This document shows positions 39,096 to 47,882 of a stretch of 64,000 nucleotides of DNA, in pieces (position 1 is the first letter of the stretch; every line of letters starts with the position of its first letter). The notes beneath the pieces are model-generated. The model saw only the letters and a program-made list of their open reading frames with translations. It had not been told where the DNA came from and ran no database searches. The stretch comes from Corynebacterium gerontici (GTDB taxonomy: Bacteria; Actinomycetota; Actinomycetes; Mycobacteriales; Mycobacteriaceae): positions 1,984,001-2,048,000 of the forward strand of contig NZ_CP033897.1 in the NCBI RefSeq assembly GCF_003813985.1. Reading direction: 5' to 3'. Position numbers and translations under genes: made by a program.

Positions 39096-39976
39096 TTCAG
39101 TCCTGCATAAGAGTGCAAGCCCGAGGTGACCAGGTTGATGAAGAAGAGATTAAAGGTCATCGCGGCCAGCGCCACAATATTGATCCATGCGGCCTTGGTG
39201 TTTTGCCAACCCGAGGTTGCCCGCGCGTGGAGGTAGGCAGCGTACAGGAACCAGGTAATGAGGGAAAAGGTCTCCTTCGGGTCCCAGTTCCAGGGGCGAC
39301 CCCAGGCGCTCTCAGCCCAGATCGCACCAAGGATGATGCCGAGGCCGAAGACGGGCACGGTGATAATTGCGGTGCGGTATGCCACCAAATCCAGGCGTTT
39401 TGCCCCCGGCAGCGGCTTGGCGAGCTTGCCAAAAAAGCCCTTTTCTTTACCTTCGGGCTGCCAACGCCGAAGCAGGTAGAGCAAGGAGGCCACTCCGGAG
39501 ATCAAACCGATAGAAGCCCCGGACGCGACCACGGATACGTGGATGGGCAACCAGGCCGATTGCAAAGCAGGCACCACTGGGGCGGCGTCTGCGTAGAGGT
39601 TCTTTCCGCCGAGGAAAAGCAAAGACAGCACGGGTACGAGCACCCATGGCCACAACGGCTTGAACTCGCGGCGCTGCATGAAAATCGCCGCCACCACCAT
39701 GGCAAAGAGGGTAATCATGGCGATGTATTCGTAAAGGTTGCCGAAGGGGAATCGGTGAGTAGCAAGGCCGCGTGTCACCACAGACACCAGGTGCACGATG
39801 ATGCCCAGCCACACCAGTGATTGCGTCATGCCGATGAATTTTTGTGCGCCTTCTGGCTTCTCACCAGCGGCTTTTACGTAGAACACCACGGAGAGGATCA
39901 TTGCCAACAGGTAAATCACAAACGCTGTACCAAACGCCATATCGGAAAGCGACGCAAGGCTGGAGTTGATGGGCAT
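39092..39976 (-). CDS. ccsB: Cytochrome c biogenesis protein CcsB (ResC/CcsA-like)
   Basis: Heme-handling partner of ResB in System II cytochrome c assembly. It has 294 residues, eight or so hydrophobic helices, and the tryptophan-rich heme motif WGRPWNWDPKET. Conserved His residues lie nearby. It follows resB in the same direction, 101 bp away. GAAGGA precedes the ATG. Confidence 0.93.
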   Translation of the reverse strand: MPINSSLASLSDMAFGTAFVIYLLAMILSVVFYVKAAGEKPEGAQKFIGMTQSLVWLGIIVHLVSVVTRGLATHRFPFGNLYEYIAMITLFAMVVAAIFMQRREFKPLWPWVLVPVLSLLFLGGKNLYADAAPVVPALQSAWLPIHVSVVASGASIGLISGVASLLYLLRRWQPEGKEKGFFGKLAKPLPGAKRLDLVAYRTAIITVPVFGLGIILGAIWAESAWGRPWNWDPKETFSLITWFLYAAYLHARATSGWQNTKAAWINIVALAAMTFNLFFINLVTSGLHSYAGLN

Positions 39977-40077
39977 GTCAGTTCATCCTTCGGATTAATC
40001 AGGCAGTATCGAACACACTACTCGCAGTGCTACGGAAGTTGGAACGTTGCGGAGGCTACGCTGCCCAAAGCGGGCAG

Positions 40078-41673
40078 TTATTCTTCATCCTCGGGTTCTG
40101 GAAGATTCAACAGTTGGCGGTGAATCTTTTGATATTCCTCACCCCAACCTGCACGGTCGGTACGCGAAAGGCCTGCTGTCTCGATTCGCGTGCCGCCAGC
40201 TTCGGGGTAGAGGCGCACCCAGATCCTGCGTCGCTTGATCATGAGCGAACCCACGAGCGACGCCAAGGAGATCAGTGCAAAGGCCAGCGTCCACACCTGC
40301 GTGGGGTTGTAGCTGATCTGGTAGTTGGCAAATTCCTTGGCACCGTCGAAGGTGATCTTGGTGCCATCATCGAGCGTGATCGACTCACCAACGGTGAGGT
40401 TCACGCGCTCCAGTTTTTGCAGCGCCCCTGAATGCATGAGCGATTGATCCAGTTCAAATAGGCTCTGCCCACGGCCAGTATCCAGGCCGTTATCGCCGCG
40501 GTAGACGTCGATCGCCACGGCCGGATCGGTCATTTCCGGGTAGGAGGAACTGAGCAGGTTCTTGTTTTCACCATTCCACTGAGCCGTTGGTGCGAACAGG
40601 CCCTGGATAGCGATCTGCTGTTGGCGGCGCTCAAACAGATCCGGGTAGAGCCCTGCTGGGGGATCAAAGCGCATCACGCCTGCAGAGAGGAAGAAGGTGG
40701 GATCCTGCGGCTGCCACTGCACGGTTTGGGTGCGCTTCTCACCATTGGGCCACTGGATAGTGAAGGTGGGAGCGTAGCCGTGGCCTTGCAGGTACACGCG
40801 GTCACCCTCAACGCGCAGCGGATGATTCACCTGCAGTTGATAATCCTTCCAGGTGGATGGATCGCTGAACACATCCTCACCGGTGGCGTAGGAGATATTC
40901 GAGGTAAACATCTTCGCCTGCCCGTTGGGCAGATAGTCTGCCGAGAAGTCGTGAACCTCGAAGCAATAGGGATGCAGCCCCGTGCCGTCGAAAAGCGGGC
41001 CGGCACGGAAGGAGTCGTAGTTGGCCGTCGCGGTATTGCAGAACTGCGTGTTTTGGCCTTTATCCTTGTCCGCAACGATGATCACTTGCCCCTCGTAGTG
41101 GTAGAAGTGGCCGATCGCCACGCTCACCAGGATGCCCACGAGCCCCAAGTGGAAGACGAGGTTGAAGAACTCGCGCAAATAGCCACGCTCAGCAGCAAAA
41201 GACCTAGCGCCGGCGCGGTCTTGCTCGGGTTGATAATCGGCCAAGTGCCAGCGTTTGAACGCGCTGTGGACCTCGGTTTCGACTTCGTCGATTGGCTTTT
41301 CGACGCTCCCCTCACCGTGCCAAGGCATCCTCGCCAGATTCTTCGGTGCACGCACGGGCGGAGTGCGCATGGCTTTAAAGTGTTCCCAGGAACGGGGAAT
41401 GATGCAGCCGATCAGGGAGATGAACAGCAGCAGGAAGATGGCGTTGAACCATGTGGACTGGAAAACGTCGAAAAGCTGCAGGCGGTCGTAGATTTCCGCG
41501 ATCTTGCCATTATTGGCGATGTATTCCTGCACCTTTTGCTCGTTGAGCTGGCGTTGCGGCAACAACGCACCGGGGATTGCGGCGATGGCAACCAAGAAGA
41601 GCAACGCCAAGGCTGTGCGCATCGACGTAAGCCAGCGCCACGCACGCTTCAACCACAAAGAGATTGTCCGCAC
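40078..41673 (-). CDS. resB: Cytochrome c biogenesis protein ResB
   Basis: Large membrane protein that, with CcsB, carries heme to apocytochromes outside the membrane. It has 531 residues. GTG 41673 is chosen because AAAGG lies 6 nt upstream (VRTISLWLKRAWRWLTSMRT). Segments LALLFLVAIAAIPGALLPQ and NAIFLLLFISLIGCIIPRSW are membrane helices, and a long extracytoplasmic domain precedes the last helix. Three dispersed-word copies lie inside (40987, 41295, 41467), the highest density in the window. Confidence 0.92.
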   Translation of the reverse strand: MRTISLWLKRAWRWLTSMRTALALLFLVAIAAIPGALLPQRQLNEQKVQEYIANNGKIAEIYDRLQLFDVFQSTWFNAIFLLLFISLIGCIIPRSWEHFKAMRTPPVRAPKNLARMPWHGEGSVEKPIDEVETEVHSAFKRWHLADYQPEQDRAGARSFAAERGYLREFFNLVFHLGLVGILVSVAIGHFYHYEGQVIIVADKDKGQNTQFCNTATANYDSFRAGPLFDGTGLHPYCFEVHDFSADYLPNGQAKMFTSNISYATGEDVFSDPSTWKDYQLQVNHPLRVEGDRVYLQGHGYAPTFTIQWPNGEKRTQTVQWQPQDPTFFLSAGVMRFDPPAGLYPDLFERRQQQIAIQGLFAPTAQWNGENKNLLSSSYPEMTDPAVAIDVYRGDNGLDTGRGQSLFELDQSLMHSGALQKLERVNLTVGESITLDDGTKITFDGAKEFANYQISYNPTQVWTLAFALISLASLVGSLMIKRRRIWVRLYPEAGGTRIETAGLSRTDRAGWGEEYQKIHRQLLNLPEPEDEE

Positions 41674-41721
41674 TATGGACCTTTCACATATTCTGCGCAC
41701 CCCGCGTCCGGGGCACTGCGA

Positions 41722-42504
41722 TTACACAAGCGTAGTACCGAACTGCACGGTCCACTGTCTGATCCAGGTAATGAACTCGCCCCACAAGCCTGTGAGCAGG
41801 GCAAGGCCAACCAGGATCAAGGCGATGCCACCAATCATTTGGATGGTGCGCGAATGGCGGCGCAGGAAACCAACACCCTGCATGGCGCGTGCCGAACCCA
41901 GGGCGACCACGATGAATGGAACACCGAGCCCCAAGCAGTAGGCGACGATCAAGATGACGCCACGCAGGGCCGTCATACCTTCCGTACCTGCAGAGATCGA
42001 GATGATCGACGCGAGCGTAGGACCAAGGCACGGTGTCCAGCCAAGGGCGAAGACGCCGCCGAGTAGCGGGGCGCCAATCCATGTGCTCCAGCGCTTTGGG
42101 GAGAATCTCCGTTCCTCCTGGAGCACCGGAATCCATCCGAGGAACACCACGCCCATGAGGATGGTGACCACACCACCGACGCGCATCAAGGTTTCGGCGT
42201 TGAGTGTGAGCGCACCGATCGCTCCGAAGATAGTGGCCGTGGCCAGCACGAACACCACAGTGAAACCGGCTACGAACAGCAGAGCTGCCCCGGCGACTTT
42301 CCAGCGACCTTGCTTGGCCACTTGTGGGCCTTCCTTGCCCAGCTCCACCTCTGTGCCCACCACGCCCGCAAGGTAGGACATGTAGCCGGGCACCAGCGGA
42401 ATCACGCAAGGGCTGGCAAAAGACACCAGGCCGGCGAAGGCAGCGGCGAGCATGCCCAGCAGCAGTGGGCCTGTGGCCGCGAGATCTGCGAAGTAATTTC
42501 CCAT
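41722..42504 (-). CDS. ccdA: Cytochrome c biogenesis protein CcdA
   Basis: Six-helix protein that passes electrons from cytoplasmic thioredoxin to extracytoplasmic thiol proteins. It has 260 residues. The redox cysteine pair is in FASPCVIPLVPGYMSYLAG and LGWTPCLGPTLASI. It is expected to keep the ResA-like protein encoded just upstream in the reduced form. It lies between that gene and resB. Confidence 0.94.
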   Translation of the reverse strand: MGNYFADLAATGPLLLGMLAAAFAGLVSFASPCVIPLVPGYMSYLAGVVGTEVELGKEGPQVAKQGRWKVAGAALLFVAGFTVVFVLATATIFGAIGALTLNAETLMRVGGVVTILMGVVFLGWIPVLQEERRFSPKRWSTWIGAPLLGGVFALGWTPCLGPTLASIISISAGTEGMTALRGVILIVAYCLGLGVPFIVVALGSARAMQGVGFLRRHSRTIQMIGGIALILVGLALLTGLWGEFITWIRQWTVQFGTTLV

Positions 42505-42533
42505 AGTTGTATCAGTGTGATCAGGCCGCGGCC

Positions 42534-43130
42534 TTATTCCGCGTTGATCTTGTCAATCACCGGTTTGAGGTCATCAGCAGTGATCTCACGAAGGAACACT
42601 GCGGCAGGGCGATGCTGCTTATCCAAGACGATGGTGGTGGGCACCACTGCGGCTGGCACCCCACCGAGAGCAGCCGCCGTCTTAAATGGCGGATCGTAGA
42701 TGCTGGGGTAGGTCAAACCATTGTCTCGCATGAAGTCCCGCGAGATTTCAGGGTTGAAGTCGCGCACGTTAATGCCTAAGACAGTGCCATTGTGCTTGAG
42801 CGCGTACTCGTGTACTTCCTGCAAGTCATCCGATTCACTGCGGCAAGGGGCGCACCACTGGCCCCAAGCATTCAGGACCATAATCTTGCCCTCGTAATCC
42901 GAGAGTTTGACGGTCTTGTCCGAAGCCACCACTGACGGGCCTTCGAAGTCGTGCACCGGGGAGCGTTCAGACGGCTCGTAGAAGATTTCCTGCTGGCCAC
43001 CGGGTGAGTGGAATTGGAAGGAACCGCCGGTGGCAACCGCGTCCTTGCCTGCAGTGCCACCGCAGGCTCCTAGCAAAAGCGCGGTGCTGGCCAAGACTGC
43101 GGCGAGCACCTTGGTACGAGGCTTCGTCAC
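42534..43130 (-). CDS. ResA/TlpA-like thioredoxin lipoprotein
   Basis: Reduces apocytochrome c thiols before heme attachment. It has 198 residues. A lipoprotein signal ends LLLGACGG (lipobox LGAC) and the thioredoxin active site is WCAPC. The cis-Pro region is VPTTIVLD. GTG start. It lies 3 nt after the histidine phosphatase stop, so it may be co-transcribed with hemL and phosphatase as well as with ccdA-resB-ccsB. Confidence 0.92.
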   Translation of the reverse strand: MTKPRTKVLAAVLASTALLLGACGGTAGKDAVATGGSFQFHSPGGQQEIFYEPSERSPVHDFEGPSVVASDKTVKLSDYEGKIMVLNAWGQWCAPCRSESDDLQEVHEYALKHNGTVLGINVRDFNPEISRDFMRDNGLTYPSIYDPPFKTAAALGGVPAAVVPTTIVLDKQHRPAAVFLREITADDLKPVIDKINAE

Positions 43131-43133
43131 CTT

Positions 43134-43742
43134 TTACAGCCCCTTTGCTGGTTCGCTATAGCGATAGTCGCACAAGCCCTGATCATCGAACACCAGGGAG
43201 GTCACACTGGCAAGGTTGCACTGGCGCATGGCTGGATTGTGCGCCAGCGGATTGCCCTGCATGTGGCGCTGGATGCACACAATCGGCAGTTGGTGGCTCA
43301 CCATAATGGCCTCATGCCCGCGGGCTTCTTCCACCGCACGCTCGATGGCCTGAACCATGCGCTCCACGATCTCCGTATAGGGCTCGCCCCAGCTTGGGGT
43401 GAGCGGATTGCGCATCAAAGGCCAGCGCACTGGATTCCACAATTGGGATCGCACACCCTTGACGTGTAGGCCCTCAAATTGATTGCCGGCTTCCAACAGG
43501 CGCTCCTCGGTCTCGATCTCCAGGCCGAGCCCGCGACTGAAGGGTGCCGCAGTTTCCTGAGCGCGCTCCAATGGAGAGGCATAAAGCTTGACCACGTCGT
43601 GGCCTTCAAAAGCGTCGGCAGTACGCTGCGCTTGGCGGCGTCCACGCTCAGAGAGGTGGTAGTCGGGGATGCGTCCATAGAGGATGCGCTCGGGGTTATC
43701 GACCTCGCCGTGGCGCACGAGGTGCACGATGGTGTGTGGCAC
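43134..43742 (-). CDS. Histidine phosphatase family protein
   Basis: Phosphoglycerate-mutase-like fold of 202 residues. The catalytic motif is LVRHGEVDNP, the acid/base Glu region is LLEAGNQFEGLH, and the second His is VSHQLPI. The substrate is unknown. Its ATG is one base after the hemL stop, and a phosphatase is at this position in related genomes, so a link with heme synthesis or cytochrome assembly is possible but unproven. Confidence 0.88.
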   Translation of the reverse strand: MPHTIVHLVRHGEVDNPERILYGRIPDYHLSERGRRQAQRTADAFEGHDVVKLYASPLERAQETAAPFSRGLGLEIETEERLLEAGNQFEGLHVKGVRSQLWNPVRWPLMRNPLTPSWGEPYTEIVERMVQAIERAVEEARGHEAIMVSHQLPIVCIQRHMQGNPLAHNPAMRQCNLASVTSLVFDDQGLCDYRYSEPAKGL

Positions 43743-45056
43743 TTAGTGCTCCTTCTTTGCTGCAGCGGCCGCCTTGGCAGCGGGCTTGAGTGCGGCCTCG
43801 ATGCGCTCGAAATCCTCATCAGTCAACGCGGCGGAGGTGAACCAAGTTTCAAACACACTCGGCGGCGCGTACACGCCGTGGTCGAGCAGGGTGTGGAAGA
43901 AAGCCGGGAAGCGGAAGGTGTCCGCATCCTTCATCTCTGCGAAGTTATTGCCCTGGCCTTCGGCAAAGCGGATGCTGAACATCGTGGCGGCGCGCTGCAT
44001 GTGGTGGGCAACGCCTTCAGCCGAAAGCGCATCTGAGATCATGCCGGCGAGGCGATCAGCGTTGGCGCGCACCGTGTCGTACACATTCTCAGTGGCAAGC
44101 TCAAGCGAGGTCTTGCCTGCAGCCATGGCTACTGGGTTACCCGAAAGCGTCCCTGCCTGGTAGACGGGCCCTTCGGGTGCGAGGTAGCGCATGATCTCGG
44201 CGCGACCACCAAAGGCCGCGGCGGGCAGACCACCGGAGACGACCTTGCCAAAGGTGGTGAGGTCACCTGCCACGCCATCCACACCAAACCAGCCGGAGTA
44301 GGAGGTGCGGAAGCCCGTCATGACCTCATCGAGGATCAGCAGTGCGCCATTGGCGTGGGCTACTTCCTTGAGCTTGGCGTTGAACTCATTTTGGGGTGCA
44401 ACGGTGCCCATGTTGCCTGCGGCTGCCTCGGTGATGATGCAGGCGATCTCGCCCTCATGCTCGGCAAAAGCCTGCTCAACAGCGGCAATGTCGTTGTAGG
44501 GCACCACAATGGTGTCAGCAGCCGAAGCGCCGGTCACACCGGGAGAATCCGGCAGAGCAAAGGTGGCCACGCCAGAACCAGCGGAAGCCAGTAGCGCATC
44601 TACGTGCCCGTGATAGCAGCCCTCAAATTTGATGATCTTGGCACGGCCTGTGAAGCCGCGCGCCAAACGCACAGCGGACATAGTGGCCTCAGTACCAGAA
44701 TTGACCATGCGTACCTCCTCCACGGAAGTGCGATCCACGATCAACTTGGCCAGCTCAATTTCCGATTCGGTTGGCGCCCCGAAGGAAAGACCCTTCGCCG
44801 CCGCCTGCTGCACCGCCTCCACGATCGCGGGGTGCGCATTGCCCAGGAGCATCGGCCCCCAGGAATTCACCAGGTCAACGTATTCGTTACCGTCGACGTC
44901 GAAAAGCCTCGAGCCCTTCGCCGAAGCAATGAAGCGGGTCTGCCCACCCACGGAACCAAAGGCACGCACCGGCGAATTTACGCCACCGGGGGTGAGCACC
45001 TTTGCCTGCTCCATGAGTTCCGCAGAACGACGAGTGTTTTCGGAAGTAAGCGTCAT
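43743..45056 (-). CDS. hemL: Glutamate-1-semialdehyde 2,1-aminomutase
   Basis: PLP enzyme making 5-aminolevulinate from glutamate semialdehyde (C5 pathway, with HemA). It has 437 residues from ATG 45056. The PLP lysine is in [18 protein letters not shown], and [11 protein letters not shown] is the PLP-binding Asp region. The C-terminus has a Lys/Ala tail. A dispersed-word copy is at 44898 (RLFDVDG). Confidence 0.96.
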   Translation of the reverse strand: MTLTSENTRRSAELMEQAKVLTPGGVNSPVRAFGSVGGQTRFIASAKGSRLFDVDGNEYVDLVNSWGPMLLGNAHPAIVEAVQQAAAKGLSFGAPTESEIELAKLIVDRTSVEEVRMVNSGTEATMSAVRLARGFTGRAKIIKFEGCYHGHVDALLASAGSGVATFALPDSPGVTGASAADTIVVPYNDIAAVEQAFAEHEGEIACIITEAAAGNMGTVAPQNEFNAKLKEVAHANGALLILDEVMTGFRTSYSGWFGVDGVAGDLTTFGKVVSGGLPAAAFGGRAEIMRYLAPEGPVYQAGTLSGNPVAMAAGKTSLELATENVYDTVRANADRLAGMISDALSAEGVAHHMQRAATMFSIRFAEGQGNNFAEMKDADTFRFPAFFHTLLDHGVYAPPSVFETWFTSAALTDEDFERIEAALKPAAKAAAAAKKEH

Positions 45057-45296
45057 GTCGCCCATTCTAAGCAGACGGGGGCAAACCGGGGTCAATCACG
45101 CCTTGCTTTTCGACGAGCTCGGGACGAATCGATGGAGCTCAGTCATTAAAATTGAGCAACATGCGATCTGAGCATTAGCTTGACGGATAACAAGACCCGC
45201 CAAGGCCAGTGTGCTCTTTATGAGCAGATCCTCAAACTTGCGGGTTTCTCGATGCCCGAGTTCGAACTGCAAGCATTGGATCCGGCTGACCTGAAA
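45057..45296. other. Intergenic gap between hemL and hemY with a coding-like fragment
   Basis: This gap breaks the otherwise tight hem cluster. It has one dispersed-word copy (45105-45114). From TTG 45180 on the plus strand a 41-codon stretch reads like protein (MTDNKTRQGQCALYEQILKL, AGFSMPEFELQALDPADLK) before running into the antisense of hemY. It may be a truncated remnant. No family is recognised. The hemL promoter is probably here. Confidence 0.4.
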
Positions 45297-46691
45297 TTAG
45301 GATCCCAGCACCCTCTCAGCAGCATCCTTCGCCGCAACGATCACATCCGGCACGCCAACGCCCTGGTCCCAAGCGCCAGTTGCCTCAATACCCGGCACCT
45401 TGGCCAAGGCATCACGCGCAGCAGCAACCGCGTCGAGGTGTTCTACATTGTAGACGGGCAAGCCGCCGAACCAGCGCTGCACAAAGATTTCGGAGAGCCC
45501 TGCGGCCCGCCCATCAAAGCCGGTGATGCGTTGCAGGTCATCGAGGGCAAGATCCACAAGCTCGTCTTCCTCCATGCGCGTGATCGCGTCGTCCCCATAG
45601 CGCCCGAAGGATGCACGAACCAGCGCACCGCCACGCTCACCCAGATGTGGCCACTTCTTGGATGAGAACGTAAACGCCTTGGCACGCACGTCCTTGGCAT
45701 CGGTGGCAACCAAAATGCCGGAGTTATCGGGCAAGCCTTCCTCATCATCGAACTTCATACCAACCACCACTGAGCTTGCCAGCGGAATGCGCTTGAGCTG
45801 CTCAGCAGCAACCTGGGCATCCTCGCCGAGCCCCTTCAGCAGCACCGCAGCGGTAGGCGCTGGCACAGCCAACAGCACACGATCAAACACACCATCTGCG
45901 CCCTTGAGCTTGAAACCTTCCTTGGTGCGGCTGATCTGCGAGATAAACGCATCAATGTGAATATCAGCACCCGACTGCTCCGCCAGAGCCTCATATGCCT
46001 GGGCGTAGCCGCCCCGGAATGCACCGAATACTTTCGGCTTGTAACCACGGGCCACCGGGCGTGCCGCCATGATGCGCTTGACCGCGCCGCTCAGCGTCAC
46101 CGGCTGCCCCTCGGCGAGCATCGCGTCGAAGGTGTTGGCGATCTGCGGCATTGTCGCACGCAAGCCAAGGTCATCGGAGGTGGAGGAATAGACACCGCCC
46201 TGCAGCGCCGACACCACGTGTTCGACTACGTCATCGCCGTATCGCTCGCGCACCAACGCACCAACAGAAACCTCCTTATCCAGCGCCCACGGAATCGGCT
46301 CGGCCTCGCCCTCGGCATCGATGCGGGCGCGGGATTCCTCGCTAACCAAGCCTTCGAGCCCCTCGGAGCTGCCCGGAATACCCATCACCGTCGCCATCGG
46401 CATAGCGTGCAGCTCACCATCCACGTACAACAGCGATGGCAAACCGGAGGGATCCACTATTTCCCCACCAAGATTTAGCTCTTCAAAGAACTCGGTGGCA
46501 TCCTTACGAAACGCCAGGTACGCCTCCGCACCCATGTCCGTGGGGCCGGAATCGAAAGGCACAGTGAAGAGCTTGCCGCCGATGCGATCGGTTGCCTCAA
46601 ACACCTCCACCTTCGCCTCGGGCTGCTGCTTGTGAATGCTATAAGCAGAGACCAACCCTGCCAAGCCTGCACCAATGATGGCGATGCGCAT
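45297..46691 (-). CDS. hemY: Coproporphyrinogen III / protoporphyrinogen oxidase
   Basis: FAD enzyme that aromatises the porphyrin. In actinobacteria it acts on coproporphyrinogen III (CgoX). It has 464 residues. The FAD motif is IAIIGAGLAGLVSAYSI with EATDRIGGKLFT, and the C-terminal FAD contact is near GAWDQGVGVPDVIVAAKDAA. It follows hemE by 60 bp. Confidence 0.94.
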   Translation of the reverse strand: MRIAIIGAGLAGLVSAYSIHKQQPEAKVEVFEATDRIGGKLFTVPFDSGPTDMGAEAYLAFRKDATEFFEELNLGGEIVDPSGLPSLLYVDGELHAMPMATVMGIPGSSEGLEGLVSEESRARIDAEGEAEPIPWALDKEVSVGALVRERYGDDVVEHVVSALQGGVYSSTSDDLGLRATMPQIANTFDAMLAEGQPVTLSGAVKRIMAARPVARGYKPKVFGAFRGGYAQAYEALAEQSGADIHIDAFISQISRTKEGFKLKGADGVFDRVLLAVPAPTAAVLLKGLGEDAQVAAEQLKRIPLASSVVVGMKFDDEEGLPDNSGILVATDAKDVRAKAFTFSSKKWPHLGERGGALVRASFGRYGDDAITRMEEDELVDLALDDLQRITGFDGRAAGLSEIFVQRWFGGLPVYNVEHLDAVAAARDALAKVPGIEATGAWDQGVGVPDVIVAAKDAAERVLGS

Positions 46692-46751
46692 GAGTGTCGA
46701 TTCCTTTCCTTGAATTTTCGGTGATATTGCAACGCGGGGGCGTTAAAAAGC

Positions 46752-47816
46752 TTAAAACTCGTGAATAATTTCGACGGCGCGGGTAATGGCTTCCGGGTCA
46801 GTATTCGGCAATACCCCGTGGCCGAGGTTGAAAATGTGACCGGTTGCAAGACCCTCGGCAATGGCACGGTCGGCCTCGCCACAGATGCGCTCAACCTCCG
46901 CGCGGATCACGGACTCGCCGGCGAAAAGGATGGCTGGATCCAGGTTGCCCTGCAGCACCTTCGCCCCACTGCGCTCGGCAATGCGCTTGGCAGCCACATC
47001 CATAGGCACGCGCCAATCCACACCCATGACCTCGGAACCAGCCTCGCTCATGCTCGCCAGCAGCTCACCGGTGGTCACGCCAAAGTGAATGCGCGGAATG
47101 CCCTCCATCTCCGCGAGAATCTGCTCGGAATAGGGCAAGACGAACTCGCGATAATCGCGGTCGCTCAAGAAACCAGCCCAGGAATCAAACAGTTGCATCG
47201 CCTGCACACCGGCTGCAACCTGAACCTTCAAAAATTGCACAATCGTTGGCACCAGGCGTTCCATAAGTTTGTGCCAGGTGGCGGGCTCCGCGTGCATCAT
47301 CGCCTTGGTCTTCTCGTGGTTCTTGCTCGGCCCACCCTCAACCAGGTAGCTCGCCAGCGTAAACGGCGCGCCCGCAAAGCCAATGAGCGTCTGCTGCTGA
47401 TTGAGTTCTTCGCGGATTATCCCAATACCCTCAGCTACCTCGGCCACATCCTTATCCAAGATGGGCAGCTTTTCGACGTCACTCGCGTTCTCAATCGCCT
47501 GCCCCATCACGGGGCCTCGCCCTGGCACGATTTCTACATCCACACCCGCGGCCTTGAGCGGCACCACAATGTCGGAGAACAAAATGGCGGCGTCCACGTC
47601 ATGGCGGCGCACCGGCTGCAGCGTGATCTCGGCCAGCAGTTCAGGCATGAAACAACTATCGAGCATGCTGATGCCCTCGCGAACCTTGCGATACTCGGGC
47701 AACGATCGGCCCGCCTGACGCATGAACCACACGGGGCGACGCGTAGGGGTATAGCCTGCGGCAGCCGCAAGGATTGGGGCTTCGGGCGCTTGAGGGTTGG
47801 GCGCGGTATTAAGCAT
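46752..47816 (-). CDS. hemE: Uroporphyrinogen decarboxylase
   Basis: Converts uroporphyrinogen III to coproporphyrinogen III. It has 354 residues. The N-terminal signature is RRPVWFMRQAGRSLPEYR, and the second signature region includes GFAGAPFTLASYLVEGG. HGVLPNTDPE is near the C-terminus. It carries a dispersed-word copy at 47468 (SDVEKLP). It is 66 bp after the P-type-ATPase-like gene. Confidence 0.97.
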   Translation of the reverse strand: MLNTAPNPQAPEAPILAAAAGYTPTRRPVWFMRQAGRSLPEYRKVREGISMLDSCFMPELLAEITLQPVRRHDVDAAILFSDIVVPLKAAGVDVEIVPGRGPVMGQAIENASDVEKLPILDKDVAEVAEGIGIIREELNQQQTLIGFAGAPFTLASYLVEGGPSKNHEKTKAMMHAEPATWHKLMERLVPTIVQFLKVQVAAGVQAMQLFDSWAGFLSDRDYREFVLPYSEQILAEMEGIPRIHFGVTTGELLASMSEAGSEVMGVDWRVPMDVAAKRIAERSGAKVLQGNLDPAILFAGESVIRAEVERICGEADRAIAEGLATGHIFNLGHGVLPNTDPEAITRAVEIIHEF

Positions 47817-47882
47817 GTGCCTTATGCTACCTGGCGCGAGTCAAACTTTTGGTTGTCCCCCGCGGCATGGGCACTTCAGTGC

